A stretch of 64,000 nucleotides of DNA from JAPUEK01 sp963815355. Lineage in GTDB: Bacteria; Pseudomonadota; Alphaproteobacteria; Rhodobacterales; Rhodobacteraceae. Within the stretch, counting starts at the first letter, position 1. Each line of letters begins with the position of its first letter. Below the pieces are notes generated by a model. The model had not been told where the DNA came from, did no database searches, and saw only the letters and a program-made list of their open reading frames with translations. A program made the translations under genes and the position numbers. The stretch is taken from the NCBI GenBank assembly GCA_963815355.1, contig CAWFGJ010000013.1, positions 744,001 through 808,000 of the forward strand, written 5' to 3'. Below, one piece after another: positions 59,757 to 64,000 of this stretch.

Positions 59757-61190
59757 TTATTTCGCCTTTCCGTTGAACACGGTGTCATGGTGGACCCGGT
59801 CATTGCCGGGAGTAAGTTCGGTGCCGATATCTTCGATCCACAAACGAATATCGGTGCGATCGGCGGTCGCGGCCAGTGAATTGGCCGGGGCCGTGACGTA
59901 AAGCCGCTGGTTCTTGGTCTGGTTCGCGGGAACCAGAACTTTCAGGTCGCTGGCCCCTTCCAACCCTAGCACAAAGATCGAGTCCGATGTTGCCGAGAAG
60001 GTGAACCAACGGTCCTCGCCATGCTTGTTGCGCAAGCGAAGGTCATATGTGTTGCGGATAGAGCCGTCCGACAGCATGACATAAAGTGGGTTGCGCACAG
60101 GGGTGACGGAAACGTCGATCTCGGACCGCAGGAACAGCGCCACGACCAGCGCCACACCGATCCCTGCCCACAAGACAGTATAAAGAATGGTCCGCGGGCG
60201 GAAAATATGCTTCCAGACAGGCTTTGGCGGCTGGCCCGCGCGCTCACGCGGCTCATCCGTCAGGGCGAGGTAGTCGATCAGGCCGCGCGGTTTGCCGATC
60301 TTGTCCATCGTGTCGTTGCAAGCGTCAATGCACAGCCCGCAGGTGATGCAGGCCAGCTGTTGGCCATCGCGGATGTCGATGCCCATCGGACAGACGTTGA
60401 CACAGGCCATGCAGTCGATGCAGTCACCGTTGCCTTCAACGGTCTGCTTGCCGCGCGGCTCTCCACGCCATTCCCTGTAGGCGACGGTGATCGTGTCTTC
60501 GTCCATCATCGCGGCCTGAATCCGTGGCCATGGACACGCATAGATACAGATCTGCTCACGGGCAAAGCCGCCGAACGCAAAGGTGGTCAGCGTCAGAATC
60601 GCCATAGTCAGATAGGCCGCCGGATGCGCAGTGCCATTCAGCAAGTCCCAAAACAGCGTTGGCGCATCGGTGAAATAAAACACCCAAGCACCGCCCGTAG
60701 CCAGACCGATCAAAAGCCAGACCGTCCATTTGACCGCGCGCTTGCGGATCTTTTCGGCGTTCCAGTTTTGGCGATGCAGGCGGATGCGGGCGTTCCGGTC
60801 GCCCTCTATCCAGCGTTCCACAAGGATATACAGATCGGTCCAGACTGTTTGCGGGCAAGCATAGCCGCACCAAACCCGCCCCGCCGCCGACGTAAACAGA
60901 AAGAGCCCCAGACCCGCCATAATCAGCAGACCCGCGACAAAGTAAAACTCATGCGGCCATATCTCGATCATGAAGAAGAAGAACCGCCGCCCCGACATAT
61001 CGATCAAGACCGCCTGGTCAGGCAGGTTTGGCCCCCGATCCCAACGAAGCCAGGGGGTTACATAGTAGATCCCCAGCATCACAGCCAAAAGCCACCACTT
61101 CATAGTGCGGAAATTGCCCTTTACCCGGCGCGGAAAGATCGGCTCACGGGAGGTGTAAAGGCTGGCGGGTTGCTGGTCTGGACTGGTCAC
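59757..61190 (-). CDS. ccoG: CcoG (FixG/RdxA-like) cbb3 accessory protein, polyferredoxin
   Basis: A 477-residue membrane protein with five helices and ferredoxin motifs: CGYACPQTVWTD, ICIYACPWPRIQ, then CIDCMACVNVCPMGIDIR and CITCGLCIDACND, giving two 4Fe-4S clusters. CcoG reduces Cu(II) before copper insertion into cbb3. A C-terminal immunoglobulin-like domain (from about 370) follows. Start is GTG 61190 with GGAGA upstream. It heads ccoGHIS behind an FnrL box. Bases 61191-61488 hold that promoter and the end of the ccoNOQP unit. Confidence 0.96.
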   Translation of the reverse strand: MTSPDQQPASLYTSREPIFPRRVKGNFRTMKWWLLAVMLGIYYVTPWLRWDRGPNLPDQAVLIDMSGRRFFFFMIEIWPHEFYFVAGLLIMAGLGLFLFTSAAGRVWCGYACPQTVWTDLYILVERWIEGDRNARIRLHRQNWNAEKIRKRAVKWTVWLLIGLATGGAWVFYFTDAPTLFWDLLNGTAHPAAYLTMAILTLTTFAFGGFAREQICIYACPWPRIQAAMMDEDTITVAYREWRGEPRGKQTVEGNGDCIDCMACVNVCPMGIDIRDGQQLACITCGLCIDACNDTMDKIGKPRGLIDYLALTDEPRERAGQPPKPVWKHIFRPRTILYTVLWAGIGVALVVALFLRSEIDVSVTPVRNPLYVMLSDGSIRNTYDLRLRNKHGEDRWFTFSATSDSIFVLGLEGASDLKVLVPANQTKNQRLYVTAPANSLAATADRTDIRLWIEDIGTELTPGNDRVHHDTVFNGKAK

Positions 61191-61257
61191 GGATCGTCTC
61201 CGGTTGGCTGTTCAACTTACGCGAAAAATCAAGCGGTCGCGCCACTTTGGTCCGCGA

Positions 61258-61299
61258 GGTATCGGCCCCTTGATCGCCCCGTGCATTGACCTGCATCAA
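61258..61299 (-). promoter_or_regulatory. FnrL-type box and promoter of ccoGHIS
   Basis: TTGACCTGCATCAA (61286-61299) matches the FNR/FnrL consensus TTGAT-N4-ATCAA at 9 of 10 positions. On the minus strand a GATACC -10-like hexamer at about 61258-61264 gives the -41.5 spacing of a class II activated promoter. Low-oxygen induction of the assembly genes follows. Confidence 0.7.
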
Positions 61300-61449
61300 T
61301 TACACATCTTTCGCGCAGCTTTGGCGTGCGGCACGGGGACGCGGCAGCCATCAAGTGAATGGCAAAAGGCCGGAGCGCGCCCCGACCTTTTGTCACATGT
61401 AACATCGGCACCCTTGGAAAGGCACAAACAGTTGGAGCGCCGCTACAAA

Positions 61450-61478
61450 TGCGGGGCTTGCTTGGCGCATGCCCCGCA
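61450..61478 (-). terminator. Possible terminator after ccoP
   Basis: TGCGGGGC / GCCCCGCA (61450-61457 with 61471-61478) is an 8-bp stem with a 13-base loop just after the ccoP stop. The T-tract on the minus strand is weak (ATTTGTAG), so termination may be partial. Confidence 0.4.
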
Positions 61479-61488
61479 GTCTGGCAGA

Positions 61489-62367
61489 TCACTCTCCGCC
61501 GCCCAATGAATGGACATAGGTGGCAACGGCGCGAATCTCATCCTCGGACAGGCGACTGTTCCAAGGGGGCATCACGCCAAACCGGGCATAGCTCACCGTT
61601 TGGATCAGCGTGTCGCGGTCCCCGCCGTAAAGCCAGATGGCATCCGTCAGGTTCGGCGCACCCTGCGCGCGGTCGCCAGAGCCGTTTTCGGCATGGCAGG
61701 CGGCACAGTTTTCGGCAAAGACGGTCGCCCCGGCGGTGGCCAGTGCAGCGTCATGGTCTTGTCCAGAAATTTGCAGGACGTATTCCACGACCTCGCCGAT
61801 CTGCGCCTTTTCCAGCAACTCATCCGCACCGAATTTCGGCATTTCAGAATAGCGGGCATCGGCGTCAACGGTATTACGGATACCGTGGGTGATCGTGGTG
61901 TGGATCGCCTCGATATCGCCCCCCCAAAGCCAATCGTTGTCCAGAAGGTTCGGATAGCCCTTACCCTGAACCCCAGCCGCGCCCGAGCCGTGGCACTGCG
62001 CGCAGTTGTTCTTGAAGACAGACGCACCTGCGGGAATGGCAAAAGTCTTCAGCTCGTCATTGCCCGGAATGGCGGTAAGGTCGGCAGCCACCAACTTTGC
62101 CTTGATCGGGGCGTTTGCATCATCAAAGCGTTTGATGTCGGCTTCGACATTCTTGCGCTCGGTTGATCCAAAAATCCCCTGCGTGTGTCCCGAGATCAGC
62201 GGCCACGCCGGATAGGCGATCGTATAACCGATCCCCCACACGATGCAGGCATAGAACACCCAGACCCACCAGCGCGGCATGGGATTGTCATATTCCTGAA
62301 TCCCGTCCCAGGAGTGGCCGGTCGTCGGAACTTCGCGCTCGGCTTTCTTTACTTGTTTGGCGCACAT
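61489..62367 (-). CDS. ccoP: cbb3 cytochrome c oxidase subunit III (di-heme)
   Basis: Electron-entry subunit of cbb3 oxidase. The 292-residue protein has an N-terminal membrane helix (VWVFYACIVWGIGYTIAYPA) and two cytochrome c domains with heme motifs CAQCHGSG and CAACHAEN, plus Met ligands in SEMPKFG and GVMPPWN. It is three bases from ccoQ. The lead sequence NPMPRWW is typical of CcoP. Confidence 0.97.
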   Translation of the reverse strand: MCAKQVKKAEREVPTTGHSWDGIQEYDNPMPRWWVWVFYACIVWGIGYTIAYPAWPLISGHTQGIFGSTERKNVEADIKRFDDANAPIKAKLVAADLTAIPGNDELKTFAIPAGASVFKNNCAQCHGSGAAGVQGKGYPNLLDNDWLWGGDIEAIHTTITHGIRNTVDADARYSEMPKFGADELLEKAQIGEVVEYVLQISGQDHDAALATAGATVFAENCAACHAENGSGDRAQGAPNLTDAIWLYGGDRDTLIQTVSYARFGVMPPWNSRLSEDEIRAVATYVHSLGGGE

Positions 62368-62370
62368 GAT

Positions 62371-62562
62371 TTACGCCTCCTCGGCTTGCGGGGTGTCCCC
62401 GGCGGGTTTCTTTTCATTCCGGAAGATCGAATTCGCGATGTCATCATGGATGGCGCGCGATCCCGGTCGCCATGACCACAACACAATGGCCAGGAACACG
62501 ACGAAGATTACTGCCATTGCCCAGCTATCGGCGAATTCACGCATCAGACTGTAGGTTTCCAT
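62371..62562 (-). CDS. ccoQ: cbb3 oxidase subunit CcoQ
   Basis: A 63-residue single-helix protein (SWAMAVIFVVFLAIVLWSWR) with the following conserved WRPGSR turn and polar tail. CcoQ stabilises the mature complex. It sits between ccoO (nine bases) and ccoP, the canonical order. Confidence 0.94.
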   Translation of the reverse strand: METYSLMREFADSWAMAVIFVVFLAIVLWSWRPGSRAIHDDIANSIFRNEKKPAGDTPQAEEA

Positions 62563-62571
62563 ATCTGCCCC

Positions 62572-63297
62572 CTATCGCGTCGGATCAGGAACGAAGGTCG
62601 AGAAGTCCACCATCGTACCAAGGACTTGCAAGTAAGCGATCAGCGCATCCATTTCGGTCAACTGCGGCTGACCATCGAAATTGGACACCGTCGCTTTCTT
62701 GTAACGCTCTTCCAGACCTGCCGTGTCCGCGTTTGGATCCGCCTGCGCCGCAAAATCAGCCTGCCCTGCTTCAATCATTTCGGTCGTGTAAGGCACACCC
62801 ACCAGCGCGTGGGTTTTCATGATGTCAGTGATGTATTTCCCGTCGATTTCATTTCCGAGCAGGAAGTCATACCGCGGCATCACCGATTCCGGCACGACGG
62901 CCTGCGGATAGGTCAGGTGATCGACGTGCCATGCGTCCGAATAGCGGCCACCCACACGGGCCAAATCTGGCCCTGTGCGCTTGGAACCCCATTGGAACGG
63001 GTGATCGTACATCGATTCCGCTGCCAGCGAGTAATGGCCGTAACGCTCCACCTCGTCGCGCATCGGGCGGATCATCTGGCTGTGGCAGACATAGCACCCT
63101 TCCCGGATGTAGATGTCGCGCCCCGCCAGTTCGAGTGGTGTGTAGGGGCGAACCCCTTCCACTTTTTCAATCGTGTTCTGAATGTAGAACAACGGCGCGA
63201 TTTCGACGATCCCGCCGATGGAGACCACAATGAAACTCAGCACCAGCAGCAGCGTGGCGTTGGTTTCGATGACCTTATGTTTGTCAAGAATTCCCAT
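62572..63297 (-). CDS. ccoO: cbb3 cytochrome c oxidase subunit II (mono-heme)
   Basis: The 241-residue protein has an N-terminal helix (LLLVLSFIVVSIGGIVEIAP), then a cytochrome c domain with the motif CYVCHSQM and the preceding GRDIYIREG. The Met ligand lies near SVMPRYDFL. It passes electrons from CcoP to CcoN. Fourteen bases separate it from ccoN. Confidence 0.97.
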   Translation of the reverse strand: MGILDKHKVIETNATLLLVLSFIVVSIGGIVEIAPLFYIQNTIEKVEGVRPYTPLELAGRDIYIREGCYVCHSQMIRPMRDEVERYGHYSLAAESMYDHPFQWGSKRTGPDLARVGGRYSDAWHVDHLTYPQAVVPESVMPRYDFLLGNEIDGKYITDIMKTHALVGVPYTTEMIEAGQADFAAQADPNADTAGLEERYKKATVSNFDGQPQLTEMDALIAYLQVLGTMVDFSTFVPDPTR

Positions 63298-63311
63298 TTT
63301 CCTGCCCTTTC

Positions 63312-64000
63312 TTATTCAGCAGGAACGGCGTTGTTCGCGTTAACCGCAGCCCTAGAAGGCTGTGCGCGCACCGTCATCCACAGGTTATATGCCATGATCA
63401 GCCCACCGGTCAGATACATCAGACCTCCGGTGCCACGGACCACATACATCGGGAACTTGGCCGAGACCGTGTCCGCGAAGGCGTTGACGAGGAAGCCGTT
63501 CGCATCCACTTCGCGCCACATCAGGCCTTCCATGATGCCGGTGACCCACATCGCACTTGCGTAAAGAACGATGCCGATGGTCGCCAACCAGAAGTGCCAG
63601 GACACAAGCTTGAGCGAGTAGAGGCTTTCACGGTTCCACAGGCGCGGTGTCAGGAAGTACAGCGCGCCAAAGGTGATCATGCCATTCCAGCCAAGTGCGC
63701 CCGAATGGACGTGACCGATGGTCCAGTCCGTGTAGTGCGACAGCGAGTTCACGGCTTTGATCGACATCATCGGACCTTCAAAGGTCGACATGCCGTAAAA
63801 GCCGATCGACACAACCATCATCCGGATGATCGGGTCCGTGCGCAGTTTGTCCCAAGCGCCCGAAAGCGTCATCAGGCCGTTGATCATGCCACCCCACGAG
63901 GGCATCCACAGGATGATCGACATGACCATGCCGAGGGTCGAAGCCCATTCTGGCAAAGCGGTGTAGTGCAGGTGGTGCGGACCGGCCCAGATGTACAAAA
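63312..64000 (-). CDS. ccoN: cbb3 cytochrome c oxidase subunit I, C-terminal part
   Basis: The catalytic heme-copper subunit that reduces O2 to water. Only the last 229 codons are in the window; the 5' part lies beyond base 64000. Visible is GPHHLHYTALPEWAS (copper-site His-His of the CcoN family) and DWTIGHVHSGALGWNGM, whose two His ligate heme b and b3. Several membrane helices follow to the stop at 63312. It begins the ccoNOQP unit. Confidence 0.96.
   Translation of the reverse strand, partial: LYIWAGPHHLHYTALPEWASTLGMVMSIILWMPSWGGMINGLMTLSGAWDKLRTDPIIRMMVVSIGFYGMSTFEGPMMSIKAVNSLSHYTDWTIGHVHSGALGWNGMITFGALYFLTPRLWNRESLYSLKLVSWHFWLATIGIVLYASAMWVTGIMEGLMWREVDANGFLVNAFADTVSAKFPMYVVRGTGGLMYLTGGLIMAYNLWMTVRAQPSRAAVNANNAVPAE

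Noticed and set aside
1..64000. CRISPR arrays, insertion sequences, prophage, defence islands, tRNA genes
   Set aside because: No periodic repeats with spacers, no transposase or integrase frames, and no tRNA-like T-loop with matching acceptor stem were found on reading both strands.

Overview
This window is chromosomal DNA from an alphaproteobacterium, most likely family Rhodobacteraceae (Rhodobacter, Gemmobacter or Tabrizicola-like). The evidence is the GC-rich coding bias and a set of family-typical genes: DUF2794, DUF599, IalB, a Hint_2-type protein, a NodH-like sulfotransferase, the ccoNOQP-GHIS arrangement, and an FnrL box. I see no rRNA, tRNA, CRISPR array, insertion sequence, prophage or plasmid module. 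It reads as ordinary core chromosome with one polysaccharide island-like stretch. No gap between genes exceeds 300 bases.

Layout. Bases 1-2.6 kb hold the start of rimP behind an attenuator-like leader, then a carbonic anhydrase / SbtA-type bicarbonate transporter / P-II-like cluster. Bases 2.7-5.8 kb hold a helical HPt-like protein, an M17 aminopeptidase, an NlpC/P60 hydrolase and DUF2794. Bases 6-13.9 kb carry an asparaginase, IalB, RlmN, a fatty acid desaturase, a cation/proton antiporter, a YcaQ-like protein and a LOG protein. Bases 14-18.1 kb carry dapD and dapE (lysine/murein precursor synthesis), a Hint-domain protein and a GNAT acetyltransferase.

Bases 18.1-28.4 kb form a surface-glycan locus: KpsM-like export permease, CysQ, KdsB, four glycosyltransferases, GalU and a two-part sulfotransferase. 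CysQ (which removes PAP) next to a PAPS-type sulfotransferase and a CMP-Kdo synthetase suggests a Kdo-containing, sulfated envelope glycan. Bases 29-33 kb are glcDEF (glycolate oxidation) behind a GntR-type operator, followed by a secreted trypsin-like protease. A small heat-shock gene at 34.2 kb has an RpoH promoter and a ROSE-type RNA thermometer. An ECF sigma factor is translationally coupled to a membrane-anchored VWA protein (34.8-37.5 kb).

Bases 37.6-43.5 kb hold a peptidoglycan-binding secreted protein, an aminotransferase/SDR pair, a GabD-type dehydrogenase, an alpha/beta hydrolase and two small envelope proteins. Bases 43.5-49.4 kb hold an OmpA/BON protein, ubiA, rsmE, a membrane protein and gshA. 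Bases 49.4-54.2 kb form a tightly overlapping operon, pyrB - two membrane proteins - small ORF - catalytically dead dihydroorotase (PyrX type) - plsY - secreted protein. Bases 54.3-56.7 kb hold a family-4-like uracil-DNA glycosylase without Fe-S cysteines, a DsbD-N-like protein and YqgE. The window ends with the cbb3 oxidase locus: ccoS, ccoI, ccoH, ccoG, then ccoP, ccoQ, ccoO and the 3' part of ccoN.

Quality caveat: three genes (DUF2794, one GT2, gshA) span start-to-stop lengths of 3n+1, each explained by one extra base in a short homopolymer. This looks more like consensus indel error than decay, but needs raw reads.
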